47,444 bases of DNA, taken from contig JAYODU010000015.1 in NCBI GenBank assembly GCA_038106445.1, positions 1 through 47,444 of the forward strand, written 5' to 3'. Source of the stretch: Pseudemcibacter sp038106445. Lineage in GTDB: Bacteria > Pseudomonadota > Alphaproteobacteria > Sphingomonadales > Emcibacteraceae. The notes under the pieces are model-generated. The model did not search any database. It saw only the letters and a program-made list of their open reading frames with translations, and was not told the DNA's origin. Both the position numbers and the translations under genes were made by a program. Shown piece by piece: positions 34,148 through 43,642 of this stretch (positions are counted from its first letter, which is position 1; every line of letters begins with the position of its first letter).

Positions 34148-35272
34148 ATGGAAAAACAACTTATCTATAAGGCAGATCAAAGAGATAATTTCTCATTGAA
34201 TTTGCTATTTCTTTATATTGTAATGAAGCCGTTTTACTTTCTGCAGAGTGGCGGTTTGCAGATAGCTGATGTTTTTCTTATTTGTCTATTTATATTTCTT
34301 CTGATTAATCCTAGGGGGTTTAAAATTCAAGATTGGGTTACATTACTGTTTTTACTAGCACTTTTTTTTGTTATTACGGCGGTAAGTGGAATTTGGACTA
34401 TCATAACAGAGGATTTGGCTGTTCTTATGCCAATCCTTTTTTTACTGTTTAATTTGTTTCTGTTTTTATGTGCATCGCATATCATAAATACCAACCCTAA
34501 TGCTAAAAAGTACATATTATGGGCGGTAATGATCAGTGTATTTTTGCAATGCCTGTTGATTCCTATCTCCTTTACACCGACATTCCGCCAATCATTATTC
34601 TTCTATAACCCTAACCAACTTGGTTATTGGTCGGTTTTGTGTGCTTCGTTATTTTTATTTTTGGTTCAGGACGTTAAAATTAACAAATATGTATATGTTG
34701 CTTTTACTGGGACTGTTATAATGCTCGCGGGGCTTTCACTGTCCAAAGCTGCTATGTTAGCTATCTTCATTTTATATTTTGTATATTACGGTGGCCGACC
34801 GATTGTGGCTTTATTTTTTATGATTTGTTTAATTGGCGTCTTTATTTTCGGCAGCGAGATTGAGCAAGTTTCAAATGTGATTGATAGGTTATCAGACCTA
34901 GGGTCAGCAGGGGATGATAACGCATCTGGAAGAGGTTACAACCGCATTTGGGAGCGGCCTGATTTTGCTTGGCTTGGGCAAGGAGAAGGCGCATTGGATC
35001 GGTTTGGGGAAAGTCACGAAATTCATTCAACCGTAGGAACATTGTTTTTCAGTTATGGTCCGATCGGATTGTTCATATTCCTGGCAATTTTTATCCGTTT
35101 TGTTTTTACTAAAGGGATTGTTTCTGTGCTTCCTTTTATTCCTGTCTTCGCCTATAGTCTGACCCACCAGGGGTTCAGATTTTCATTATTTTGGTTGCTG
35201 CTTAGCCTTGTTTCAACTTTTAAAAATGAAAATGAAATTAAAAAAGATAAAGCGGTAGCGCAGATCAGTTAG
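34148..35272 (+). CDS. O-antigen/capsule polymerase-like membrane protein (Wzy candidate)
   Basis: A 374-aa polytopic protein. It shows FYNPNQLGYWSVL and LSLSKAAMLAI in the middle. Late in the sequence it has ASGRGYNRIWE, then HEIHSTVGTLFFSYGPIGL, the family pattern of O-antigen ligase/polymerase (Wzy_C). It is followed by wzz, whose Shine-Dalgarno overlaps its stop codon, so the chain-length regulator is coupled to it. This makes it the better Wzy candidate of the two. Confidence 0.82.
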   Translation: MEKQLIYKADQRDNFSLNLLFLYIVMKPFYFLQSGGLQIADVFLICLFIFLLINPRGFKIQDWVTLLFLLALFFVITAVSGIWTIITEDLAVLMPILFLLFNLFLFLCASHIINTNPNAKKYILWAVMISVFLQCLLIPISFTPTFRQSLFFYNPNQLGYWSVLCASLFLFLVQDVKINKYVYVAFTGTVIMLAGLSLSKAAMLAIFILYFVYYGGRPIVALFFMICLIGVFIFGSEIEQVSNVIDRLSDLGSAGDDNASGRGYNRIWERPDFAWLGQGEGALDRFGESHEIHSTVGTLFFSYGPIGLFIFLAIFIRFVFTKGIVSVLPFIPVFAYSLTHQGFRFSLFWLLLSLVSTFKNENEIKKDKAVAQIS

Positions 35273-35282
35273 GAGATTAGAT

Positions 35283-36152
35283 TTGTTTAATAGCGACGGT
35301 TATTTTAACATTTTTACCATCGGAAAGGAAATAAAACGCCAGAAGATTATATTTGTTGCAATCGTGCTTGGTTGCGTATTGGCTGCTTACCTAGTGTCAG
35401 TAATGCTTCCACCAAAATATGAAGCGCAGGTCACATTACTTCCCATGTCACAAGAAGGTGAATCTGATGCGGTTGCAGGTTTAAATTTCGTTAGTTCATT
35501 GCTGGGAAATAATAGCGCGGCAAGCGCTGATCGACCTTCTTGGTTGGAAGCTGTTATCCTTATGCAAACGAGGAACTTCGCCAAGAATTTTATTGAAACT
35601 CATAACCTTATGCAAATGCTGATAGATGAGCATGGGATGGATGTAGTTTGGGACGAATTATCCGATAATGAAAAGACCAGAAGATTAAATATTCTGGCAA
35701 GACGCTGGATCAGTAAAAATATTGAATTGGAACAAGATCAATTAACAAATACTTATCAGTTAAATGTCTTTCTTTCTGACGAGGACAAGGTAGTTGAATT
35801 GGCGATGGAGTATGTCAAAGATATAAACGCGTATATGAAAGAGTTTTTAATAAGAGAAAATGAACACAAAATAGAATTTTACAGAAATAGAATAGCCGAA
35901 GAGCAAGTGAGCGATATCAAGGCCTCTATGGTTGGGCTGATGTCTGTAGCCATTCAAAAAAGAGCATTGATTGATACCCGCGATGAAATCGTTCTTAGAA
36001 CAATAGATCCCGCGGCAATAAGTGTTCTTAGTTTTCCTATTTTAACCCTTAATTTAGCAGTTGGTATTTTCTTGGGGTTGATATTGGCACTGATTGTTGT
36101 ATTGTTCATTCAAGCATATAACAGATATTTACAAACCAAATCTACGTATTAA
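35283..36152 (+). CDS. wzz: Wzz-type chain-length determinant protein
   Basis: A 289-aa polysaccharide co-polymerase. A first membrane helix (about 22-42, IIFVAIVLGCVLAAYLVSVM) is followed by PPKYEAQVTLLP, the conserved post-helix motif, then a helical periplasmic domain. A second helix lies near 252-275 after the proline-containing ISVLSFPIL. There is no cytoplasmic kinase domain. The start is TTG at 35283 with AGGAG seven bases upstream. Its TAA overlaps the stop of the convergent epimerase gene. Confidence 0.88.
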   Translation: MFNSDGYFNIFTIGKEIKRQKIIFVAIVLGCVLAAYLVSVMLPPKYEAQVTLLPMSQEGESDAVAGLNFVSSLLGNNSAASADRPSWLEAVILMQTRNFAKNFIETHNLMQMLIDEHGMDVVWDELSDNEKTRRLNILARRWISKNIELEQDQLTNTYQLNVFLSDEDKVVELAMEYVKDINAYMKEFLIRENEHKIEFYRNRIAEEQVSDIKASMVGLMSVAIQKRALIDTRDEIVLRTIDPAAISVLSFPILTLNLAVGIFLGLILALIVVLFIQAYNRYLQTKSTY

Positions 36153-37243
36153 GAGCTGATCCCATTGACAATTTTTGTCACAATTTTATCTGCTGCTTTT
36201 GCATCACCGTATAAATTTTTCTTGATTTCGAGCGGAGTACCGTTGTAACGCGTAAATGCTTCTGTGATTAGATCAAAATCCGCCCCCACCAGTATATTCG
36301 CACCTTCATCGATCAACTCCACCCACTCTGTTTGATCTCTCATGGTTATACAGGGTTTTTTAAAAAAATAAGCTTCTTTTTGCAATCCGCCACTATCAGT
36401 CAAAACTGAAGAGCAATTTTGAAGCAGCCAGATCATTTCAAAATAACTGACAGGGTCCAGAAAGGTCGCCTGACAATGAATTTCCATACCTTCAATTACG
36501 TTCCGTGTTCTTGGGTGGAGCGGACAAATAACAGTTACATCTTTTGCAATTTCATTTATTGCTGCTACAATTCCCTTTATGCGTTTTGGGTCATCCGTGT
36601 TTTCGGCCCTGTGGATGGTCATCAAGGCAAAGCTACCTATTACATCTTCTAGTAATTGATGTGGTTTAACACTCTTTGGGGAATAATACATTGCCGCATC
36701 ATACATGACATCTCCGACATTGTGTATTTCACAGTCGCGTTCACCGAAACCTTCGCGAATAAGGTTTTGAACGGCGGTTTCGGTCGGACAAAAAAGTGTT
36801 GTACTGATTTGATCCGTTAGAATGCGGTTGATCTCTTCGGGCATCCGCATGTTAAAACTTCTTAAACCTGCCTCAATATGATAAACAGGAATATGGAGTT
36901 TAGCGGCGGATAAAGCTCCTGCCAAAGTTGAATTCGTATCACCATAAACAATCACACCATCAGGTTTTTCAGACAGAAAAATTTCTTCCAGTTTTTCCAA
37001 TTGACGCCCCGTCATTGCACCGTGCGTGCCCCCACCTATGCCAAGAGTAAATTTAGGTTTAGGGATATCCATTTCTTCAAAAAAAACGTCGCTCATATTC
37101 GCGTCATAATGCTGTCCTGTATGAACTATCGTTTCCACAATCGCACTATCCGAATGGTTTTTCTTATGCTGTAGGACGGATCGACTTACCGTTGCGGCCT
37201 TAATAAACTGAGGACGGGCACCAACCACAGTGATTATATTCAT
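36149..37243 (-). CDS. Non-hydrolysing UDP-sugar 2-epimerase (WecB/WbpI type)
   Basis: A 364-aa GT-B-fold epimerase acting at C2 of a UDP-N-acetyl sugar. It shows VVGARPQFIKAATVSR, HTGQHYDANMSDVFFEEMDI, GGGTHGAMTGRQLE, VYGDTNSTLAGALSA, HIEAGLRSFNMRMPEEINR and, near the end, LTDSGGLQKEAYFF. The YDxxMSDVFFEE and GGGxHGAMTGR forms are those of the WbpI/WlbD side of the family. With the WbpB, WbpE and WbpD homologues at the right edge, its substrate may be UDP-GlcNAc3NAcA. Plain UDP-GlcNAc is the alternative. It overlaps the deacetylase-like gene by 4 bp. Confidence 0.93.
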   Translation of the reverse strand: MNIITVVGARPQFIKAATVSRSVLQHKKNHSDSAIVETIVHTGQHYDANMSDVFFEEMDIPKPKFTLGIGGGTHGAMTGRQLEKLEEIFLSEKPDGVIVYGDTNSTLAGALSAAKLHIPVYHIEAGLRSFNMRMPEEINRILTDQISTTLFCPTETAVQNLIREGFGERDCEIHNVGDVMYDAAMYYSPKSVKPHQLLEDVIGSFALMTIHRAENTDDPKRIKGIVAAINEIAKDVTVICPLHPRTRNVIEGMEIHCQATFLDPVSYFEMIWLLQNCSSVLTDSGGLQKEAYFFKKPCITMRDQTEWVELIDEGANILVGADFDLITEAFTRYNGTPLEIKKNLYGDAKAADKIVTKIVNGISS

Positions 37244-38613
37244 TGGATGATCTCTTTATAAAATTCTTTATCTTTTTTATTGTTGAATGAACTATTATGC
37301 CAAAGAAGTACATAACTGCCATTATATTTGTGGCATATTTTTTTGAAATATTTGAACCGACTAAGCGATTGTTCACTGTATCTCAAATTTTCATATTTTG
37401 GCCCAATGATAGTACTTTCCATAGTAATAAGGGGCCGTTGTTTAAGATTAAACGGTTTTCTAGCAACAAGGTCAAACATTGTAAACTCTTTACATGTGCC
37501 GCACCTGAAACCTGCACTTTCAGCAAAAAACAAAGTCGTATCGTAATCAAGACCGGCACTCTCCCACAAATGGGGTGTCTTCATGATATCCCATCTGAGA
37601 AAATGCATTCGCCCTCCAATGACATCCTGCTTTATATCCTCTTCAAGCATGATTTTTTTCAATTTCTGCACGGATTTTAAGAAATTATTCTTGTTGTCAA
37701 AACATTCATATCCCGGATGTAACCCGATTTCATGACCACGCCGATTAATTTCGCGAAAAAGACTTCGCATTTCATCGCTATCAAAATCAACCTTTATGTC
37801 ATATTCAGATGTATATTCCGTTATGAAATAAAAAGCCACCCTGTTCCCATGGTCCTCATTTACATCCATCATCCAACTTATCATTGAACGCAGATTGTCT
37901 TCATACTTAACACCAATTTTGTGTAGAAAATAATTTCGGAGCGTGAGATACCCTTGTTTAAAATTCTTTCTTTTTACAATATCCCCTGCGGATTTATGCA
38001 GGGCTTTCTTGAAAGAATCTCTGGTGGTATCATATGGCCAGTCTACATCGCATGTAATGAAGTTTGATGCTTCATTCTTATTGTATCTAATATCAGGATT
38101 CAGGTGATTGATCATTGACCTTAACATTTCAACATATTCATCGACTATAGGCCGCTCCAAAAACCCGTATTTATACGCGACAGAAGATTTTGCTGGAAAA
38201 CGATTATGCTCATCACGCTGGTCTTTAATCGCCTCTTCCATTCTGGATATCATAAAAAAGATACTTGCAAAGATATCGATCCCACATGTAATATGTTCTT
38301 CGAGTACCTCGATCTCGTCATTGCCAAATAAAACAGGCAAATTATCTTCATGTGTAAATTGATTTTCACAAAAGGTAACTTTGGGTAAACAATTGTCATT
38401 GAGATAATCGTCTTTTATCTGATCCCAAAAACTCGAGCTGAGATCAAGAACAGAACCATTTTCAAACACTAACCTGAATCCACGCTGATCAGTTATTATT
38501 TCAGTTTGATGATCAGTTCCAAGAAATTCATGGAAAACAACATCAATTACATATTCTTTCTCGGCTGCAAATGATCCGTCATGTTTAACAGTTATCATTC
38601 CACACTCTTTCAA
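37240..38613 (-). CDS. Polysaccharide deacetylase-like protein
   Basis: A 457-aa protein. The first 170 residues resemble the DUF7033 region found before deacetylase domains. The rest shows the NodB-like pattern: ITCDVDWPYDTT (metal-binding Asp pair region) and GHEIGLHPGYE (His metal ligands). A late VLLWHNSSF also carries a His. It may remove N-acetyl groups from the glycan or precursor. The frame begins at TTG (38613), overlapping the previous stop; an ATG five codons later (38598) with GAG upstream is equally likely. Confidence 0.82.
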   Translation of the reverse strand: MKECGMITVKHDGSFAAEKEYVIDVVFHEFLGTDHQTEIITDQRGFRLVFENGSVLDLSSSFWDQIKDDYLNDNCLPKVTFCENQFTHEDNLPVLFGNDEIEVLEEHITCGIDIFASIFFMISRMEEAIKDQRDEHNRFPAKSSVAYKYGFLERPIVDEYVEMLRSMINHLNPDIRYNKNEASNFITCDVDWPYDTTRDSFKKALHKSAGDIVKRKNFKQGYLTLRNYFLHKIGVKYEDNLRSMISWMMDVNEDHGNRVAFYFITEYTSEYDIKVDFDSDEMRSLFREINRRGHEIGLHPGYECFDNKNNFLKSVQKLKKIMLEEDIKQDVIGGRMHFLRWDIMKTPHLWESAGLDYDTTLFFAESAGFRCGTCKEFTMFDLVARKPFNLKQRPLITMESTIIGPKYENLRYSEQSLSRFKYFKKICHKYNGSYVLLWHNSSFNNKKDKEFYKEIIQ

Positions 38614-39560
38614 ATATCTCTAATGAACTGAATAATCTTGAAAAGTATAGAATTGGTTTTTGAGATTGAAAAATAAGGCTTCTGTCTACCCCCACATCCC
38701 CGTCTTACCTGTTCAACACTTTGGATCATACTGCCCTCAAAATCAAAAACATCTAACTTCAATTCATTTCGCGTGAATTTGATTGCTTCAGAGACCAAAA
38801 GAATACCTGCCCCACTGTTTCTAAACTGGGGGTCTTCACCAACCAAATGCACATAAGCAGACATATGATCCCATGTCAGATACAAACTTGAATGGATATT
38901 CCCTTTTTCATCTTCAGCATAAAATATTCTCCGGCAATTATTTTTTGATAAAGCTTCGTCATGTTCCAAAAGAAAATCCATCGAATATGGCATTTCGATC
39001 TTTTGCCTTTCAAAGGTAAGCATATTGATTAGATAAAATTCTTCGATAGGAAGATCTGTTTTTACAGTTACTATTTTAGACGCTTTGTTGATTTTATTTC
39101 TATAACTGGAGCTAAAATTTTCTAGATAATTTTCATTCTCCAGCAAATCTTCCAATACATAAGTATATCGCGTTGTTTGTTTAAATCCTTTCCAATATAA
39201 ACCAAGCCAGTTTGTGCGAAAGTAATGCCAGTTTGTAACAAGATGATCATATTTGGGCAATTGATCGTAAAGTTCAACAATCAAAGAATTTTCAACACCG
39301 ATAGATCTTGAATATTTTGCCTGAATCGGACGTATCCACGGGCCTAAAGATTGCGTAATTGGAGGCATCGCAATTAATTTCAAGCCAAATTTCCTCGTCT
39401 CATAATATGGCATAGCTGCAACAATGGAGTCTCCCTTTTCCAGTATGCACACATCCCAATTATCTTTTCCACAAACGGTGTCCAACCACCAATATTGGAA
39501 AAAAATTGGTATACTTACTTCTTGTTCACAAAGTTTCCTATATTTCTCTTTATTTTCCAT
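38610..39560 (-). CDS. GNAT/FemAB-like transferase
   Basis: A 316-aa protein resembling the FemAB/GNAT_6-type double-domain transferases of exopolysaccharide loci. The first half has FFQYWWLDTVCG and SLGPWIRP. The second half has SSYRNKINKASK (near 150), FYAEDEKGNIHSSLYLTWD and FDFEGSMIQSVEQVRRGCGG, typical of this fold. It probably adds an acyl or aminoacyl group to a sugar amine, which would fit the adjoining deacetylase. Substrate unknown. Confidence 0.78.
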   Translation of the reverse strand: MENKEKYRKLCEQEVSIPIFFQYWWLDTVCGKDNWDVCILEKGDSIVAAMPYYETRKFGLKLIAMPPITQSLGPWIRPIQAKYSRSIGVENSLIVELYDQLPKYDHLVTNWHYFRTNWLGLYWKGFKQTTRYTYVLEDLLENENYLENFSSSYRNKINKASKIVTVKTDLPIEEFYLINMLTFERQKIEMPYSMDFLLEHDEALSKNNCRRIFYAEDEKGNIHSSLYLTWDHMSAYVHLVGEDPQFRNSGAGILLVSEAIKFTRNELKLDVFDFEGSMIQSVEQVRRGCGGRQKPYFSISKTNSILFKIIQFIRDI

Positions 39561-39723
39561 TATATTCTAAATATTGAGATAAGAAATTAATCTAGTATTA
39601 ATACGGCTTTAATATAAAAACTATTCTCATCGGGAAGTAAACATTTATTATAGTGCGAGAATTTTGTAACATCTTTTAAATTACTAATATTGCTCTTCCA
39701 ATTCATATAGAAGGTACACTTAA

Positions 39724-40956
39724 ATGTCTAAAACAATGGTGGTAGGTTTGACACCAGAGTATGTAACATACGAAAATAATAGTTCAAGTGATTATGCTTC
39801 AAAGCTACATTCCACAAACCACGGAGCAGCGTTTATTACACGCTCGATTATGAAGATATTTGATGGCGATTTCATTGATATTAATGAAGAACATGATTTT
39901 AACGAACTTCGAAATAAATACTCCAATTGTGTCGTCGCCACCGCTAGCCAGTTAGGGCCGGAACGCGACCTTTCAAAATTAGTGAACTTTATTGAAAAAG
40001 TTGATCTGAAAACTTTTTTTCTGTCCGGCGGTGTCGATGCTGGTGGAAAATATGGCATTAACTACAGACTGCATCCAAGCCTAATCAGGCTTCTCGATAT
40101 CTGCTCGTCCAATGGATCATGGATAGGTGTAAGAGGAGATTTATCAGCTTATTATTTGCATAAGCACGGTTACAAATCATGTGTTCCTGTAGGCTGCCCG
40201 ACCATATATTCCAATGGATTGCTCGACTATGATTACGAGTATCCTTCTAACAATGAGAACATGGGAGTACCCTTCCACTGGGCGATTTCTGCCGCTTTAA
40301 TAAATAAAGGCGAAAAATATAATTATATTGGACAGGATATATTTGATGATGAACTTTTTAAAGGTAATTTGGCCGGGTCAGTTGTGTCAAAAATCGCTAA
40401 AGTATTCAAAAAACCTTACAAAGAAATATCTGAGGGAGTTATGAATTCAATTAGCTCTGCATCTGTTTTTCCTGCGACTTATTTCGATTGGTATGATCTT
40501 ATTGGAAAGCAACAGAAGATATTATCAGGAAGATTGCATGCAAATATATGTGGCCTAACCCAGGGTGTTCCATCAATATTGGTGCCATGGGATATGCGAA
40601 CTTATGAACTTGTAAGCTATCTAGAACTTCCACATGTATCGTGGGAAACATTAAGAGATTCAGATTTGAACGATGTTTTCAAACATGTTGACTTCGAAGG
40701 TTTTAAAAAGAGAATAAAAAACTGTTATGCGAATTGGATATCATTTAATGAGGAAAATGGGTTGGAAGTTCATACAGGGAAAGAACTTTCTGATTTAAGC
40801 CCGCTCGTCAATACTGAATGGAAACAATCCGCCCGTATCTTGAATAATATCACGCAGTATACAAACGAAGAAAAATATACTAAATTCAAAACCGTTGGTG
40901 ACTTGCGACTGATGGAATGGGTTTCCGATAAATTAGGGGGTCGAGAACGGCTATAA
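39724..40956 (+). CDS. Polysaccharide pyruvyl transferase-family protein
   Basis: A 410-aa protein. It shows WIGVRGDLSAYYLHKHG in the middle and ILSGRLHANICGLTQGVPSI near 265-285. These are the two hallmark segments of the polysaccharide pyruvyl transferase family, which puts ketal-linked pyruvate on sugars using PEP. The last 90 residues are an extra region. It opens a plus-strand trio with the sulfotransferase and aminotransferase genes, 17 bp before the sulfotransferase. The 163-bp gap upstream should hold the promoter. Confidence 0.85.
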   Translation: MSKTMVVGLTPEYVTYENNSSSDYASKLHSTNHGAAFITRSIMKIFDGDFIDINEEHDFNELRNKYSNCVVATASQLGPERDLSKLVNFIEKVDLKTFFLSGGVDAGGKYGINYRLHPSLIRLLDICSSNGSWIGVRGDLSAYYLHKHGYKSCVPVGCPTIYSNGLLDYDYEYPSNNENMGVPFHWAISAALINKGEKYNYIGQDIFDDELFKGNLAGSVVSKIAKVFKKPYKEISEGVMNSISSASVFPATYFDWYDLIGKQQKILSGRLHANICGLTQGVPSILVPWDMRTYELVSYLELPHVSWETLRDSDLNDVFKHVDFEGFKKRIKNCYANWISFNEENGLEVHTGKELSDLSPLVNTEWKQSARILNNITQYTNEEKYTKFKTVGDLRLMEWVSDKLGGRERL

Positions 40957-40973
40957 TCGCCCTCAAAAATAAT

Positions 40974-41951
40974 ATGGTAGAAATGAAACAGCTTCTTAAG
41001 TATGTAAATCCAGTTAAATATCTCAACAGGCTAAACTTAATATTGAACAAATACGTTTACTGTTATTTGGAATTTTTAAAAGGATCTGACAATTCTGAAA
41101 TGGAATATCCACCTATATTCGTTGTTGGACCTCCGAGATCGGGAAGCACTTTAGCAATCCAGCTTATTACCGAAGCGATAGATATCGCATATTTTAGTAA
41201 TCGGCATGCCAAATATTTTGGCATCCCCTTCATTATCGAAAAGTATTTTAATCCGTGCTTAAATCGACCAATTGGTGACTTCTCATCCACTCATGGCCGC
41301 ACGCAAGGTGCTTACTCACCATCCGAAGCAGGAAACTGGTGGTATAGATTTTTTAGAAAAGAACCTTCGTATGTTTCACTTGAAGACGCTGATCCAAGTA
41401 AAATGAAGAAGTTCAGAAAATCCACCGCGTTATTTGTGAAAGCGGCAAAGAAACCGATAATATTTAAAAATATGTATGAAACAGTTCGTATGCAGCCAAT
41501 AAAGAAATATATTCCTGAGAGTTTGTTTATTGTTTTACATCGTAATGAAATCGACAATGGTCATTCATTGCTCGAAACACGATATAAAGTATATGGTAAT
41601 TATCAAACTTGGTGGTCTGTTAAGGTGCCCGGCAAAGACTATTTAGAAAAATGTAGCCCGGGGGAACAGGTCATTGAACAAGTTCGTGGTTTACATGATG
41701 TTGTTCAGAATGATTTAAAGGAAATGCAGGTGGACCCAAAAGAAATTTTGAATATGAGCTATGAGAAGCTCTGTGAGAAACCGGAAGAAGTCATTGGCGA
41801 ATTGCAGAATTTTCTTAGCGAGAACGGCGTGTCCGTTAAACGTCGAGCAAAGGGTATCCCAGAAAAATTCAAGCAAAGAACTGTGGTTAGAATAGATCAG
41901 ACTATCTATGACGAAATGGTTGGATATGCGAAAAACAATAGACACAGTTGA
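40974..41951 (+). CDS. Sulfotransferase
   Basis: A 325-aa PAPS-dependent sulfotransferase. The 5'-phosphosulfate loop is visible as FVVGPPRSGSTLAIQLI (about 48-64). A 3'-phosphate-binding segment follows near 180-190 (LFIVLHRNEIDNGHSLLETR). A late MSYEKLCEKPEEVI is the usual helix before the C-terminus. It would add sulfate to the polysaccharide. The PAPS synthesis genes are not in this window. The stop lies inside the next gene. Confidence 0.87.
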   Translation: MVEMKQLLKYVNPVKYLNRLNLILNKYVYCYLEFLKGSDNSEMEYPPIFVVGPPRSGSTLAIQLITEAIDIAYFSNRHAKYFGIPFIIEKYFNPCLNRPIGDFSSTHGRTQGAYSPSEAGNWWYRFFRKEPSYVSLEDADPSKMKKFRKSTALFVKAAKKPIIFKNMYETVRMQPIKKYIPESLFIVLHRNEIDNGHSLLETRYKVYGNYQTWWSVKVPGKDYLEKCSPGEQVIEQVRGLHDVVQNDLKEMQVDPKEILNMSYEKLCEKPEEVIGELQNFLSENGVSVKRRAKGIPEKFKQRTVVRIDQTIYDEMVGYAKNNRHS

Positions 41952-43077
41952 GAATTTTTGGAACCTATCACAACTCAAAACTTTCTCCCGACTTGCAAAT
42001 CAACGATCAAGAACGAATTTCATAGGAAAATTCTCAGATTTTCTCGGTGTTAAAAACGCTGAAATTGAGCTTAAAGCAAGTGGTTCAGATGCCTTGACTG
42101 ACCTACTTACCAGAAGAAAAAATAATAATAAGACAGTTTTAGCCCCAGCGTTCAATTGTGGCACGGTAAAACAATCAATAATTAACAGCGGCTGTAAAGT
42201 TCTCACTTACGATTTCTCAGAAACGCCTGGAAAGGTGGATTGGTCAGCCGTAGTAAAGTTAATGGAGGCTGATGTAAGTGTCATCATTGTAACTCACTTT
42301 TTCGGCCTACCAACAGATTTTTCAGAAATTATCCCCGTATGCCAAAAAAAAGGCATCGCAATAATCGAGGATTGTGCACACACTTTGGGTGGAAAAATAG
42401 GCAATGATACTGTTGGAACTATCGGCGATGCCTCAATCTTCAGTTTTAATTATGACAAACCTATTTCATTATGTGGGGGTGGATTATTAGTTATCAATAA
42501 CCCTGAACATTTTTTAAAAATTGGAGAAAGTTCTGACCATGATCACATTTTAACTGATGAACTTAATCAACTCAAAAAAGTGCGATTATGGTACGAAAGA
42601 AGAAAAAAATTCATTAAATATGAGCGCAGCTTACCCTATCGTTTCTACAAGAAATTATTCGGTTTAAAAGCACCGTCAAATAGATTGAATACTTTAAGTG
42701 CCATACAGGCGGAAATCGGAATTTGGTCATTAGAAAAATTTTCTGATACCATGCAACAAAGAAACGCAAATGCGGAAGAACTTATCCAATGTTATATGGG
42801 ACCAACCTGGTACCAATATCCAAATACTTCTCCATCTTTTCTAAGAGCAAAATTAGGTATCCACCCGGACCACGTCCGAAAGAACATTATTAGGAAGTTC
42901 AGAAAAAAAGGTATTCGTGCTGACATTTTGAATTGGCCTTACACAATAAACGACAGTCCAGATCAATCCAATGAAATAACAATGGACGCCACTAAAAACT
43001 GGGTTGATATTCCAGTCCATCAAAACCTTACTGAAGAAGACATTGAGACGATAAAAAACATATTGGCTCAAACCTGA
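41908..43077 (+). CDS. DegT/DnrJ/EryC1-family aminotransferase
   Basis: A 389-aa PLP enzyme of the sugar aminotransferase family. It shows LKASGSDALTDLL, APAFNCGTVKQSI, EDCAHTLGG and, with the PLP lysine, FSFNYDKPISLCGGG. The ends are less similar to standard sugar aminotransferases, so a nonstandard substrate is possible. The frame opens at 41908, overlapping the sulfotransferase by 44 bp; an ATG at 41926 is an alternative start. It ends 10 bp before the stop of a convergent acyltransferase. Confidence 0.87.
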   Translation: MTKWLDMRKTIDTVENFWNLSQLKTFSRLANQRSRTNFIGKFSDFLGVKNAEIELKASGSDALTDLLTRRKNNNKTVLAPAFNCGTVKQSIINSGCKVLTYDFSETPGKVDWSAVVKLMEADVSVIIVTHFFGLPTDFSEIIPVCQKKGIAIIEDCAHTLGGKIGNDTVGTIGDASIFSFNYDKPISLCGGGLLVINNPEHFLKIGESSDHDHILTDELNQLKKVRLWYERRKKFIKYERSLPYRFYKKLFGLKAPSNRLNTLSAIQAEIGIWSLEKFSDTMQQRNANAEELIQCYMGPTWYQYPNTSPSFLRAKLGIHPDHVRKNIIRKFRKKGIRADILNWPYTINDSPDQSNEITMDATKNWVDIPVHQNLTEEDIETIKNILAQT

Positions 43078-43087
43078 CGTTTCGAAA

Positions 43088-43642
43088 TTAGTCTGTCATT
43101 ATCTCTTCAGAATTATAAGTTTCAAGCTTTTTGATTACTTTTGCAGGAACTCCGGCGAGCATTTGATCACCCTCTGGAAACGACCTTGTAACGACTGCAC
43201 CCGCTGCCACGACAGTATGATCACCTAATTCAACACCGGATAAAATAGTTACATTTGCTGCGAGCCAGCAATTATCACCAATTACAATAGGACCACTATC
43301 CATAAATTTATTATAATTATTAACATCATGGTTCATTGATATTAAAGAGACATGAGGTCCGATCCACGTATTTTTACCTATATCAATACCGTTGCGACCA
43401 TCGAGATAACAATTTAACGATAATCCGGGAAAACGTGTGCCTCTTTTAATTTTTGAAGGCTCTCTAATCTGCGATGTCCAATGCACTGGCCAGCCAACAC
43501 CTGAGTTTATCCGAAGAAATTTTTGTAAAAAGATACACTTCAATGTTGTTTTAATAGGAATGTTTTCTTTGCTTGTTGTTAAATCGGGGAAAAATAGAAT
43601 GCAAATTTTCCGCAACATGCTTTTCATAAGATGTCTAACCAT
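43088..43642 (-). CDS. Left-handed beta-helix acyltransferase (WcaF/WcaB type)
   Basis: A 184-aa O-acetyltransferase-like protein with hexapeptide repeats from about residue 75: GIDIGKNTWIGPHVSLIS, then NHDVN, GPIVIGDNCWLAANVTILSG, DHTVVAAGAVVT and the closing LAGVPAKVIKK. It may acetylate the polysaccharide. I chose the ATG at 43642, which overlaps the flippase stop in ATGGTTAG; a TTG two codons earlier is the alternative. Confidence 0.9.
   Translation of the reverse strand: MVRHLMKSMLRKICILFFPDLTTSKENIPIKTTLKCIFLQKFLRINSGVGWPVHWTSQIREPSKIKRGTRFPGLSLNCYLDGRNGIDIGKNTWIGPHVSLISMNHDVNNYNKFMDSGPIVIGDNCWLAANVTILSGVELGDHTVVAAGAVVTRSFPEGDQMLAGVPAKVIKKLETYNSEEIMTD

Noticed and set aside
35251..35263. 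AGCGGTAGCG resembles the RfaH ops element (GGCGGTAGCG) just before wzz
   Set aside because: It lies inside the coding end of the polymerase-like gene, differs in the first base and lacks the rest of the consensus. A single short match in a coding region is not convincing.
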